64,000 nt of DNA from Usitatibacter sp035624355 (GTDB taxonomy: Bacteria; Pseudomonadota; Gammaproteobacteria; Burkholderiales; Usitatibacteraceae). Under the pieces are notes generated by a model that saw nothing but the letters and a program-made list of their open reading frames with translations, made no database searches and was not told the origin of the DNA. The DNA is taken from NCBI GenBank assembly GCA_035624355.1, contig DASPRQ010000036.1:10930-74929 (forward strand), read 5' to 3'. Made by a program: the position numbers and the translations under genes. Below are positions 24,252 to 34,037 of this stretch, one piece after another (position 1 is the stretch's first letter; each line of letters opens with the position of its first letter).

Positions 24252-24481
24252 CGGCTCGGGGCGGCGCCGGGCGGGCGCTGAAAGGGGGTGGAGCGCCCTC
24301 TATTCTAGGCGCAAAAGAGCGTTGGTCCGGGAACCGTATTTCTACCCACCAAATAGGTCCGAATCGGCCCTAATTCTTAGCTTGCACGCGCGGGTTGTGT
24401 CGCTGCTTGGCCGCAATTCCGAAGTGCAGCCGCTAAAGACTATCGATCGTCCTGTGCGCACGCCGCCCAATTTACCCTTGC
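24252..24481. other. Intergenic region upstream of uvrA
   Basis: A 230-bp noncoding gap, clearly lower in GC than the flanks from about 24300 to 24480. It must contain the uvrA promoter reading toward lower coordinates, and possibly the terminator of the subtilase operon. I see no CTGT-N8-ACAG LexA box, no tRNA and no convincing hairpin followed by a T-run. Confidence 0.4.
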
Positions 24482-26575
24482 TTAACGCTTGCGAGGGTAG
24501 AGGGGCGGACTCTCGGTCCGGCCGAAGCCGCCGCGTTCCTGCGGCGGCTTCGGCGTGGGCCAGTGACGGGGGTACTCTTCCTTGATGGCGAATCGCTCGA
24601 CGCGGGTTCGCCCGGGCGAAGGGGTTTGCGAAGGCTCGGGCACCGGCTCCTGGATACGCGGCGGGATCGATGGCGCGAGCTGATAGCCGCGGAGCTTGTG
24701 GAGGGTCTTCGTCATCGTCTCAGCAAGATAGCGCGCGATCTGCCCGACGGCGACACTCGTGCCGTCCATCGACACGGCCGAGCCGCTTCGCGTACCCGAG
24801 GCCAATACGCCGCGGCGATTCGAAGACTCGTCGCTTACGGCCATCGCATCAGGATAGCGGGCACGCACGCTCGTGCTACCGGAGTATGACGATGGCGCGC
24901 CATTGTTGCGCCGGAATCCTCCGATCACCACCGTCTGGCTTCCCGAGGAGATGCCGTTGATCGATCCGTCACGCTTGACGTAGCTCCCCGCATCGTCGAC
25001 TTCCCGCAATCTTCCCGATGGAGTGTCGAACCGCACGTACGCCGGGTCCTCGAAGTGCGATTGCCGGCCATAGCGCGGCTTGCCGAGCACCGGATCGTCC
25101 CGTTGGATCCACGCTTCGATTTCATGGTGCCTCGAATCTCCGTTCTCGACGCGTACCTTCCAGATTCCGCAGGGCGCCTCCCTTCCGCGTTGCGGTCGCC
25201 GATCCGTGGACGTCGGTGCGACAACGATCAGGGCCATGGGGCGACCGCCGTTGGCCGCATGCTCGAGGAATACGACGGTGCAAACGATCTCGCCATCGAG
25301 CTGGAGGGCCATCACGTCGCCTGCCCTGAACGGGCCTTCTTCGGCTCCCGCCGGTGGCGTGACGAACATGCTTGCGGTAGCCGCCGCCGCCGGCGAGGGC
25401 ATCCACACCTCCAGGAAGTTCGGCGTCGCGTCGTCCGGAAGCACACGCCACTCCATCGTCTTCGAGCGCGCCGGCGCGAGGTCGAACTGTGCATGACAGC
25501 GGGACAGGAAATTGTTCCCCGTCGGGAGGACGATCCCCATCTCGCAGACCTCGTTGCGCTGGACCAGGAGCTCGTCCATCGCCTTCTCCAGGATCGCGCT
25601 TCCGTCGTGGGGGCCTCCGAGGTTCGCATGGGGGAAACTCACCACGATCGGCGCGAGGGCGCGCCGGTTGCGGCTCCGCCCACGCGCTATCCGATCCGCA
25701 CGGTCCACGACATAGCGCAGGCCATCGAGAGTCTGCGGCCCGAGCGGCATGAGTCCCCAGCTGTCGCGCGCCGGGAGCTGGACGCAGACGTGGCGCGCGT
25801 CGTCTCCTTTGAGCGAATCGGGGTCGGCCCCGCCGGAGAGGTCCATGACGTGCGTTCCGTGTGCAAGCCGCTGCCGCGCACCATGGTATCCGGCTCGCCT
25901 GTACACCTCGTCTTCGTCGACATGGCCCGCGGATTGCGCGGCCGAGAACGCCGCGTTGATCTCGCTTGCGGGCCACTCGCGCCCGTAATCGAATCCATCG
26001 ACAGGGCAGCTGCCATCCTGCGACCACAGGTATTCGATGCGCGTCGTGCGTGCACCGGCTTCGCGAAACCGACCGTTCGCGAAAGCGAAGTCGTCGTCGA
26101 TCGAACCGATGACAACGGCCGGGGTGCGACGAGGCATGCGCGGTGGCACGTCCGGCGCGACCACCGTCACCTCGGGCTGAGGTGCGCCGATCGAAGGGAG
26201 CCCGAACTCGAAACGTTCGATGAAGTCGCGCAGGCGGGACTCGGTTCGCAACTTCGTGAAAAAGGGCGGTCGCACGAGCGCCGTGCAGTGGCGCGTGCTG
26301 CCAAGCCCGGCTGGCGGATTCCTGTATGCATAGGGCACCCGCAGCCACGCGCGAAGCGGGTGTACCAGGCCTGCCCATTCGCCAGCGGTATGTCCGTGCT
26401 TGAGCTCGATGAGCAAAGGCAGCCAGCGTACGTCTCGCGGCGTACGCAAGAGGTCCGTGAACCTCGTGGCATCGGCCCAGACGAGGTATGCATCGACGCG
26501 GGGCGCATCGCTTCCGCGCCAGTACCGCGCTCCGCTCCAAGCCCCTCGGGAAATCGGCGTCCAGTTGTAGCGCAT
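24482..26575 (-). CDS. Subtilisin-like serine protease (S8), no signal peptide
   Basis: A 697-residue protein with the subtilase triad: Asp in VVIGSIDDDFAF (about residue 160), His in HGTHVMDLSGG (about 239), and Ser in SMDGTSVAVGQIARYLA (about 605). The first 150 residues form an unrecognised domain with WTPISRGAWSG and LPLLIELKHGH. A long stretch between His and Ser includes a possible beta-sandwich insert. The Pro-rich C-terminal tail (SIPPRIQEPVPEPSQTPSPG) is probably disordered. No signal peptide or membrane segment is visible, so it may act in the cytoplasm or leave by a non-Sec route. The ATG follows the PAP2 gene by 10 bp. Codon use is somewhat less GC-biased than the rest of the window, hinting at acquisition. 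Confidence 0.82.
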   Translation of the reverse strand: MRYNWTPISRGAWSGARYWRGSDAPRVDAYLVWADATRFTDLLRTPRDVRWLPLLIELKHGHTAGEWAGLVHPLRAWLRVPYAYRNPPAGLGSTRHCTALVRPPFFTKLRTESRLRDFIERFEFGLPSIGAPQPEVTVVAPDVPPRMPRRTPAVVIGSIDDDFAFANGRFREAGARTTRIEYLWSQDGSCPVDGFDYGREWPASEINAAFSAAQSAGHVDEDEVYRRAGYHGARQRLAHGTHVMDLSGGADPDSLKGDDARHVCVQLPARDSWGLMPLGPQTLDGLRYVVDRADRIARGRSRNRRALAPIVVSFPHANLGGPHDGSAILEKAMDELLVQRNEVCEMGIVLPTGNNFLSRCHAQFDLAPARSKTMEWRVLPDDATPNFLEVWMPSPAAAATASMFVTPPAGAEEGPFRAGDVMALQLDGEIVCTVVFLEHAANGGRPMALIVVAPTSTDRRPQRGREAPCGIWKVRVENGDSRHHEIEAWIQRDDPVLGKPRYGRQSHFEDPAYVRFDTPSGRLREVDDAGSYVKRDGSINGISSGSQTVVIGGFRRNNGAPSSYSGSTSVRARYPDAMAVSDESSNRRGVLASGTRSGSAVSMDGTSVAVGQIARYLAETMTKTLHKLRGYQLAPSIPPRIQEPVPEPSQTPSPGRTRVERFAIKEEYPRHWPTPKPPQERGGFGRTESPPLYPRKR

Positions 26576-26585
26576 GGCTCCCCCG

Positions 26586-27734
26586 TCACGGCCTGACCGC
26601 GCCCGGCGGTCCTTGCTCGCGCCACTCGTTTTGCGCCGTTTGCCAGAGCCACCACAGCACGGGCGAGTGGTTTGCGGAGCTTGCGCGCGGCGTCGCAAGA
26701 TGCGGCGGTCGGGGATGCTTCTCGAACTCGCCGGGATTGAAGTCGTCCTTGAACTCGGGACCGATGAAGCCGCGGGCTTCGAAGGCTGGGTTGCCCTTGC
26801 GGCAGCGGCGGACGAAGTAGTCTCCCAGAGCCGTGCCCAGTACGTGTCCCGCGGCGGTGTCGACGGGGAAATGCACTCCTGCGACGGTCCGGTTCACCGC
26901 TATCCGGCACGCCTGGGCGAGGAGCTGCTTGCGAAGGAGGTCCGTGCGACGGTGCGGCGGCAGGATTTCCCAGAATGCGGTCGCGACGATGTGGGCCTGC
27001 GTGGAATGGCCGCTCGGCAGCGAGCCGTGACCCGGCGTGGGAATCATCGGCTGCACCTGCGGGGAATACTCCAGCGCGCGCGGGCACGCGAGTGCCTGCT
27101 TGACGCGCATTTCGACGGTCGTCGCGAAGCGCACCGCGGCGTTGAGGTATTCGAGGGTCTTCGGCGTGCGGTCTGGCTGCAGGTACGCCAACATCGTCCA
27201 TAACGGCGTCTGCACCCCCATCTGCGTGAGGATCTCCGACTCGCGATCCTCGCGCAGCTCGGAGTAATCGTCGAGGTACTTGAGCTGGTCCAGGAACACC
27301 TCGGACGTGGGGCGCTGCAGCCACACGATCGGCTTGCCGCTGACATCGGAGAGCTTGACCGTCTCGCGCGCCACGTCGGTCGAGAACCGGACGCTGCTCA
27401 GCAACTCGAAGGCGAAAACTTCGGAGCGCACCCACGGCTCCCATTTCCACAACTCCTCGAAGGCATCGTTTCTCATGGAGGGCAGCTCCGGCTCGCGAAC
27501 TGGCCCCTCCCAATACCCGACGATGCCGTCGCGATGCTTGATCAGCGCGTCTGACCAGGTCTCCGCTCCCAGCCCATCGAGCCCTCCCCAGCCGGCTCCC
27601 GGCTGCCCGCCCGGCCCGCCCGATCCGCCAGAACCGCCAGAACCGCCAGAACCGCCCGATCCGCCAGAACCGCCGGAACCGCCCGATCCGCCAGAACCGC
27701 CCGAACCTCCCGCCCCGCCGAGTGTGGTGCTCAT
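26586..27734 (-). CDS. PAP2/vanadium-haloperoxidase-family protein with Gly-Gly-Ser N-terminal tract
   Basis: A 382-residue protein of the vanadium-dependent haloperoxidase/acid phosphatase superfamily. The C-terminal half has the phosphate/vanadate site: LPSGHSTQAH and, about 50 residues later, NRTVAGVHFPVDTAAGH, the conserved Arg and His of motif three. A KQALACPRAL segment may hold part of the first motif. Residues 5-45 are an almost pure Gly-Gly-Ser tract that could be a flexible tether or a surface feature. There is no signal peptide or membrane helix. AGGGAGG precedes the ATG at 27734. Whether it is a phosphatase or a peroxidase cannot be decided from sequence. Confidence 0.78.
   Translation of the reverse strand: MSTTLGGAGGSGGSGGSGGSGGSGGSGGSGGSGGSGGSGGPGGQPGAGWGGLDGLGAETWSDALIKHRDGIVGYWEGPVREPELPSMRNDAFEELWKWEPWVRSEVFAFELLSSVRFSTDVARETVKLSDVSGKPIVWLQRPTSEVFLDQLKYLDDYSELREDRESEILTQMGVQTPLWTMLAYLQPDRTPKTLEYLNAAVRFATTVEMRVKQALACPRALEYSPQVQPMIPTPGHGSLPSGHSTQAHIVATAFWEILPPHRRTDLLRKQLLAQACRIAVNRTVAGVHFPVDTAAGHVLGTALGDYFVRRCRKGNPAFEARGFIGPEFKDDFNPGEFEKHPRPPHLATPRASSANHSPVLWWLWQTAQNEWREQGPPGAVRP
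27621..27710. repeat. Ten 9-bp units encoding (Gly-Gly-Ser)10
   Basis: Ten consecutive 9-bp units of the form CGATCCGCC, AGAACCGCC or GGAACCGCC on the plus strand encode ten Gly-Gly-Ser triplets in the PAP2-family protein. The Ser codons alternate between two synonymous forms in patches, a sign of unit duplication by slippage or unequal exchange. The tract is likely to vary in copy number between strains. Confidence 0.9.
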
Positions 27735-27781
27735 GTGTGCGCCTCCCTGTTTTTTGCTTGGTTGTTGCTTGTAGCGACCTC

Positions 27782-29566
27782 CTATTCCGGCACTCCTGCC
27801 CGCCGCAACGCCTCCGCCCAAACCTTGCCCGTCTCGAACTGGCCGCTCGGATTGGACTCGAGGTAGCCGCGAACGGTGAGGCCTGGCTGTATCTGCAGCA
27901 GCTGTTTGACGGTCTTGCGCGCATCATCGATGCGGCCGAGTTGGGACTGGGCAATCGCGAGCGCCCGGAACGTCGAGGGGTGGACCCGGTTCGTCCGCAA
28001 CGAGCGTTCCGCCAGCTGGATGGCGCGCTCGTAGAGACCGGCGGAGTGCGCCGCGGTCGCAGCCAGCGATTCGTAGAAGTAGCGCAGGGGATCGAGTGGC
28101 GAGAGCACGAGCGCGCGCTCGGTCCCCTCGACCGCGAGCTGTCCCTCGCCCTTGAACGCGTGGAGCGTGCCTTTGAGCAGCCATGCCAGCGATTCGTTCG
28201 GATTGACTTCGAGAGCGTGCTCGTAGCGCTCCTGTCCGATGTCGAGGCGCTTGAGGAGGTTGGTGTGGACGAAACCGTCGATGGTGAGCGCGAGCGCGCA
28301 GTCCGGCTCGTTGTCGAGCGCGCGCTTGGTGCAGTCGAGGGCCATCTTCGCATCGAGCGCGCGGTCGACCGAGCGCCCGCGGTTGTAGCGCAGGACGTGC
28401 CATTTAGCGAGCCACGCGTGCGGTACGGCCTGTCGCGGCGTCCTCTCCGTGAGCGCCTCGAGCATGGCCCCCGCGCGGTCGAAGTCGTGCGTGGCCCCCC
28501 GGTGCATCAGCGCGATGGCGCCCATGAGGAGCGTGTAGCTCGCGAGGTTGGGAAGGGCAAGCATCTGCGAGCGCCGGATTTCGGCGTTCAGGATCGCCCC
28601 GCCGATCTCGGCGGCGATACGCTCGGCGAGGTCGTCTTCGCCATTCACGATGGCGCGGACCGAGCCGCGCAGGGAAGCGGACCAGGCTATCGCCTGCGAT
28701 TCCGTATCGACCAGCTCGACGTTGAGTGCCAGGCGGTGCTTGGAAACGCGGTAGGCGCCCGAAAGCACGTAGTTCGCCCCCAAGTGCTGGCGAACGACGC
28801 CGAGGGGAGCCGAACGTCCCCGGAATGCCGTGGTCGACAGGCGCGAGATCACTCGCAGCGCCGGCGTTCGCGAGAGCGTTGCGATCAGGTCGTCGGCGAC
28901 GACCTCGCCAAGCGGAAAGTGGTCCGCGTCGTCGACGTAGCAATCGAACGGAATGACCGCGATCGTCGGCAGGAGCTCGACGAAGGCAGCGACGCCGGGC
29001 CCGATCACCGGTCGCGGACCCGGCGGTCCCAGGCGATATGCGCGCACCGGCTCGCTGAGGTGCTTGAGATGGCACTGTCCGAGATCCTCGATGTCCGCAT
29101 CGAGGTCGAAGGTAAGCTGGTCGCGGATGTCGGCCGAGACAACGAGCTCCCCGGGCCCGGCCAGCGTGCTCAGCCGCTGCGCGAGGTTCACACCGTGACC
29201 GTATAGGTCTTCCGAGTGCACGAGCACGCCGCTCACATGCATGCCCATCCGCAGGAACATGTGGCGGTCGGGTGGCAGCCCTTCGTTGGAGAGCGAGCAT
29301 GAGCTCTGGATATCGAATGCAGCGGCCGTTGCCTGGCGCGCATCGCAGAATTCGATGAGCATTCCGTCGCCGAGGCTCTTCACCTTGCGCCCCTGCCGCG
29401 TCGGCAGGATCCGGTGCTCGACGTGCTCGACGAGGCGGCGCCAGTGTGCGACCGCTTCCTCCTCGTCGCTTTCCATCAGGCGGACCGACTCGACCAAGTC
29501 CATGACCAGGATGGTGCGCACGGCGCGCGCCGGGAAATTGGCGAGCATCGAATCGACGTCCTGCAT
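27782..29566 (-). CDS. Class III adenylate cyclase with C-terminal TPR region
   Basis: A 594-residue soluble cyclase predicted to make cAMP. The catalytic domain occupies residues 15-190: metal Asp23 in VMDLVES, Asp67 in SLGDGMLIEF, adenine-recognition Lys63, and transition-state Asn and Arg in GVNLAQRL, so it looks active. A linking domain (about 210-340) has IAVIPFDCYVDDADHFPLGEVVADDLIATLSR, typical of TolB-like domains in such cyclases. TPR-like helical repeats run from about 370 to the end. The start at 29566 is chosen because the cyclase domain begins shortly after it and AAAGGG lies upstream; the frame is open further upstream. It is first in an operon with the PAP2 and subtilase genes (47 and 10 bp spacings). 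Confidence 0.85.
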   Translation of the reverse strand: MQDVDSMLANFPARAVRTILVMDLVESVRLMESDEEEAVAHWRRLVEHVEHRILPTRQGRKVKSLGDGMLIEFCDARQATAAAFDIQSSCSLSNEGLPPDRHMFLRMGMHVSGVLVHSEDLYGHGVNLAQRLSTLAGPGELVVSADIRDQLTFDLDADIEDLGQCHLKHLSEPVRAYRLGPPGPRPVIGPGVAAFVELLPTIAVIPFDCYVDDADHFPLGEVVADDLIATLSRTPALRVISRLSTTAFRGRSAPLGVVRQHLGANYVLSGAYRVSKHRLALNVELVDTESQAIAWSASLRGSVRAIVNGEDDLAERIAAEIGGAILNAEIRRSQMLALPNLASYTLLMGAIALMHRGATHDFDRAGAMLEALTERTPRQAVPHAWLAKWHVLRYNRGRSVDRALDAKMALDCTKRALDNEPDCALALTIDGFVHTNLLKRLDIGQERYEHALEVNPNESLAWLLKGTLHAFKGEGQLAVEGTERALVLSPLDPLRYFYESLAATAAHSAGLYERAIQLAERSLRTNRVHPSTFRALAIAQSQLGRIDDARKTVKQLLQIQPGLTVRGYLESNPSGQFETGKVWAEALRRAGVPE

Positions 29567-29811
29567 CGTCAGCGGCCCTTTGTTCAAGCCTTCTGCGGTC
29601 GGGCAGCGCCCGTCCTTCCCGTGCGCGGATGAGGACGCCGTGGACCGCTGCTGCACGGCGCGCCTATGATCGACTCTATTCCGGGGTTTCGCAACAACGT
29701 GCGTTAAGCGGCTCTCGACGAGCAGGCCGAGAAGCGGCTGGGTGGCCAACGGCCGCAGACGATGGGTTGGCGGCTCTCTCATCTTGGACGGGCGCTGGGA
29801 TGGGCGCCTTC

Positions 29812-29827
29812 CGGATTGCGCAATCCG
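29812..29827. promoter_or_regulatory. 16-bp perfect palindrome, candidate operator
   Basis: CGGATTGCGCAATCCG is a perfect self-complementary site in the noncoding gap, about 245 bp upstream of the cyclase start. Its length and lack of a loop fit a homodimeric repressor or activator site better than a terminator. No cognate regulator can be named. Confidence 0.4.
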
Positions 29828-29944
29828 TCTAGGCTAGGTAGTGGACCGGCAGGCGGCAGCCGCAGGTTCGGCACTCGCGCCGCGTGATTTTCGTCAAGAA
29901 CTTCCCGAAGCGATCGTTTATGGAGCGGCCGTCCCGGGCCCAAG

Positions 29945-29978
29945 AATGAAAAGGCCCCGGGACTTGACCCCCGGGGCC
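29945..29978 (-). terminator. Intrinsic terminator of the aceA-aceB transcript
   Basis: GGCCCCGGG at 29953-29961 pairs perfectly with CCCGGGGCC at 29970-29978 around an 8-base loop. Read on the minus strand, the stem is followed by TTTTCATT. It lies 49 bp after the malate synthase stop codon. Confidence 0.85.
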
Positions 29979-30027
29979 CTTCCCGGATGAACGCCGGGCG
30001 CTCCTCTCCCCCTCCCTTGCCGGCTTT

Positions 30028-31674
<1,647 letters not shown>

Positions 31675-31691
31675 GGCTTGCGCTCCTCCCC

Positions 31692-33011
31692 CTAGTCCGC
31701 CGCCGCCTGCTCCGGGCGGATCGGCGTGGCGTTCACGAAGAACTGCTCGTCCTCGGTGGATCCCGCGAGCGCCGTGGTCGACGACTTGCCCGCCTGGATC
31801 GCCTGCGTCACCTCGTCGAAGTAGCCGGTGCCCACCTCGCGCTGGTGCTTGACCGCGGTGAAGCCTTTCTCCGCGGCGGCGAACTCGGCCTGCTGCAGCC
31901 TCACGAACGCCGTCATGTTCTCGCGCGCGTAGCCGTACGCGAGGTCGAACATGCCGAAGTTGAGCGCGTGGAAGCCGGCGAGCGTGATGAACTGGAACTT
32001 GTAGCCCATGGCGCCCAGCTCGCGCTGGAACCTGGCGATCGTCGCGTCGTCGAGGTTCTTCTTCCAGTTGAACGACGGCGAGCAGTTGTACGCGAGCATC
32101 TTGTCCGGGTACTTCGCGCGGATCCCCTCGGCGAAGCGGCGCGCGAAGGCGAGGTCGGGCGTGCCGGTCTCGCACCAGACGAGGTCGGCGTACTCGGCGT
32201 AGGCGAGCCCGCGCGAGAGCGCCTGGTCGAAGCCCTTGCGCGTGCGGAAGAAGCCCTCGCTCGTGCGCTCGCCGGTGAGGAAGGGCTTGTCGTTCTCGTC
32301 CACGTCGGAGGTGACGAGGTCGGCGGCCTCGGCGTCGGTGCGGGCGAGCAGGATCGTGGGCACCCCGAGCACGTCGGCGGCGAGCCGCGCCGCGATGAGC
32401 TTCTGCACGGCCTCCTGCGTGGGCACCAGGACCTTGCCGCCCATGTGCCCGCATTTCTTGACGCTCGCGAGCTGGTCCTCGAAGTGGACGCCCGCGGCGC
32501 CCGCCTCGATCATCGCCTTCATGAGCTCGAAGGCGTTGAGCACGCCGCCGAAGCCCGCCTCGGCGTCGGCCACGATGGGCGCGAACCAGTCGATGTCGTG
32601 CTTGCCCTCGGCGTGGTCGACCTGGTCGCAGCGCTGCAGGGCCGCGTTGATGCGCCGCACGACGGTGGGCACGCTCGTCGTGGCGTAGAGCGACTGGTCG
32701 GGGTACATGGCGAGGCTGTCGTTCGCGTCGGCGGCGACCTGCCAGCCGGAGAGGTAGATCGCCGGCACGCCCGCGCGCACCTGCTGCATGGCCTGGTTGC
32801 CGGTGAGCGCGCCCAGCGAGTTCACGAACGAGCGCTCCTGCATGAGCTTCCAGAGCTTCTCGGCGCCGCGGCGGGCGAGCGTGTGCTCGACCTGGAGGCT
32901 GCCGCGCAGGCGGTACACGTCCTCGGCCGTGTAGCCTCGCTTCACGCCGCTCCAGCGGGGATTCTCGTTCCAGTCCTTGCGGATGCGCTGCACTTCGGTA
33001 TCGCGGGTCAT
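31692..33011 (-). CDS. aceA: Isocitrate lyase
   Basis: Cleaves isocitrate to glyoxylate and succinate, the entry to the glyoxylate shunt. The 439-residue protein has the active-site KKCGHMGGK block (catalytic Cys), YLSGWQVAAD near the N-terminus, DADAEAGFGG-type metal-binding sequence (VADAEAGFGGVLN), and SPSFNWKKN. It is first in the operon with aceB. A 7-bp-arm inverted repeat lies about 40 bp upstream of the ATG, and a LysR-type gene lies just beyond it. Confidence 0.97.
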   Translation of the reverse strand: MTRDTEVQRIRKDWNENPRWSGVKRGYTAEDVYRLRGSLQVEHTLARRGAEKLWKLMQERSFVNSLGALTGNQAMQQVRAGVPAIYLSGWQVAADANDSLAMYPDQSLYATTSVPTVVRRINAALQRCDQVDHAEGKHDIDWFAPIVADAEAGFGGVLNAFELMKAMIEAGAAGVHFEDQLASVKKCGHMGGKVLVPTQEAVQKLIAARLAADVLGVPTILLARTDAEAADLVTSDVDENDKPFLTGERTSEGFFRTRKGFDQALSRGLAYAEYADLVWCETGTPDLAFARRFAEGIRAKYPDKMLAYNCSPSFNWKKNLDDATIARFQRELGAMGYKFQFITLAGFHALNFGMFDLAYGYARENMTAFVRLQQAEFAAAEKGFTAVKHQREVGTGYFDEVTQAIQAGKSSTTALAGSTEDEQFFVNATPIRPEQAAAD

Positions 33012-33051
33012 GCCCGTTTCTCCTGGTTAGCTCCGGGAAAATCCGGTGTTG

Positions 33052-33071
33052 GGAATGCATCAAAGCATTCC
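33052..33071. promoter_or_regulatory. Inverted repeat upstream of aceA, candidate operator
   Basis: GGAATGC-ATCAAA-GCATTCC is a perfect 7-bp inverted repeat with a 6-bp spacer. It lies 41 bp upstream of the aceA start codon, where a repressor or activator of glyoxylate-shunt genes would bind. A related half-site, GGAATTGGAATG, follows about 15 bp beyond it. Confidence 0.5.
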
Positions 33072-33107
33072 GGCGGTCCCGTCCGGAATTGGAATGTGGG
33101 CAAGCGA

Positions 33108-33128
33108 CCCTTCGCGGATCGCGAAGGG
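33108..33128. terminator. 9-bp perfect hairpin after the LysR gene
   Basis: CCCTTCGCG at 33108-33116 pairs with CGCGAAGGG at 33120-33128 around GAT. It lies about 20 bp beyond the stop of the minus-strand LysR gene and could end its transcript. There is no T-run, so strength is uncertain. Confidence 0.4.
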
Positions 33129-33148
33129 GGCCCCGGGAGGGGTGGGGG

Positions 33149-34036
33149 CTACTTGCGGCCGGTGAAGTCGTCGACCAGCTGGCGGGCGGCGGCGGGCAGG
33201 AGCGCGTACTGGCGCACGGCGACGTACATGCGGCGCCGGGCCCAGGCGTCGGTGAGGCGCACGGAGCGCAGGCCCATCGAGCGCGCGTAGACCCGCACGG
33301 CCGCCTCGGGCAGGACGCCGATGCCGAGGCCCGCCTGGATGAGCCGCGCCACGACGTCGAAGCTCTTCACCTGCACCCGCAGGTGCAGGGGCTTGCCGGC
33401 GAGCGTGGCCTGGTGCGAGCACAGGCGCGAGATCACGGTGTTGCTCTCGAGCCCCACGAAGTCGTGGTCGAGGAGCTTGTCGAAGGCGATGCTGCGGGCG
33501 CGAAGGGGGTGCTTCATGGGCACCGCGGCGACCAGCGTGTCGGCGCGGTAGTCGAAGAGCTGCAGCGCGTCGGAGCCCTCGGCGCCCTCCATGACGATGC
33601 CCACGTCCGCCGTGCCGGCGAGGAGGGCCGCCACGATCGCGGAGCTGCGCTCCTCGCCGAGCGCCACCTTGATCGCGGGATGGCGTACCGCGAACGACGC
33701 GAGGTCCTCGGGAAGGTACTGGGCGAGCGCCGAAGCGTTGGCCTGCATGCGCACCACGCCCTTCGCGCCCATGGTGTAGTCCGAGATCTCGGCGCGCATC
33801 TGGTCGACCTGGTCCATCATCTGGCGCGCGTGGAAGAGCAGCGCCTCGCCCGCGGGCGTGAGCTCGACGCCGCGCGCGGTGCGGTGCAGCAGCCTCACGC
33901 CGAACTGGTCCTCGAGCTGGGCGATGCGGCGGCTCGCCGCGGCGAGCGCGATGTGCGAGGCCGAGGCGGCCTTGGTGATGCTCTTCGTCTCCGCGACGCG
34001 GATGAAGAGGGCCAGGGAGGTGAAGTCGGGGCGCAT
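33149..34036 (-). CDS. LysR-family transcriptional regulator
   Basis: A 295-residue DNA-binding regulator. The winged helix-turn-helix occupies residues 1-60 (SLALFIRVAETKSITKAASASHIALAAASRRIAQLE). A LysR-type effector-binding domain follows, with MQANASALAQYLP, LLAGTADVGIVME and LIQAGLGIGVLPE. The start lies one base after the mnmC stop. It lies immediately before aceA-aceB in the same direction, so it may control that operon, although LysR regulators are more often divergent from their targets. Confidence 0.9.
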   Translation of the reverse strand: MRPDFTSLALFIRVAETKSITKAASASHIALAAASRRIAQLEDQFGVRLLHRTARGVELTPAGEALLFHARQMMDQVDQMRAEISDYTMGAKGVVRMQANASALAQYLPEDLASFAVRHPAIKVALGEERSSAIVAALLAGTADVGIVMEGAEGSDALQLFDYRADTLVAAVPMKHPLRARSIAFDKLLDHDFVGLESNTVISRLCSHQATLAGKPLHLRVQVKSFDVVARLIQAGLGIGVLPEAAVRVYARSMGLRSVRLTDAWARRRMYVAVRQYALLPAAARQLVDDFTGRK

Positions 34037-34037
34037 G

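Larger units (their letters stand above)
29567..30027. other. Intergenic region between cyclase operon and aceB
   Basis: A 461-bp gap without a convincing gene. It holds the promoter of the cyclase operon, a 16-bp perfect palindrome at 29812-29827 and the aceB terminator at its right end. Short plus-strand frames exist but lack ribosome-binding sites and have poor codon patterns. Confidence 0.5.

Noticed and set aside
24252..24481. LexA box upstream of uvrA
   Set aside because: No CTGT-N8-ACAG or close variant was found in the gap, so SOS control is not claimed.
27607..27722. Short regular repeats that might suggest a CRISPR array
   Set aside because: The period is 9 bp without spacers and the units encode Gly-Gly-Ser in frame inside a gene.
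29629..29832. A 67-codon plus-strand frame in the cyclase upstream gap
   Set aside because: No ribosome-binding site, irregular codon use, and it runs through the palindrome and presumed promoter.
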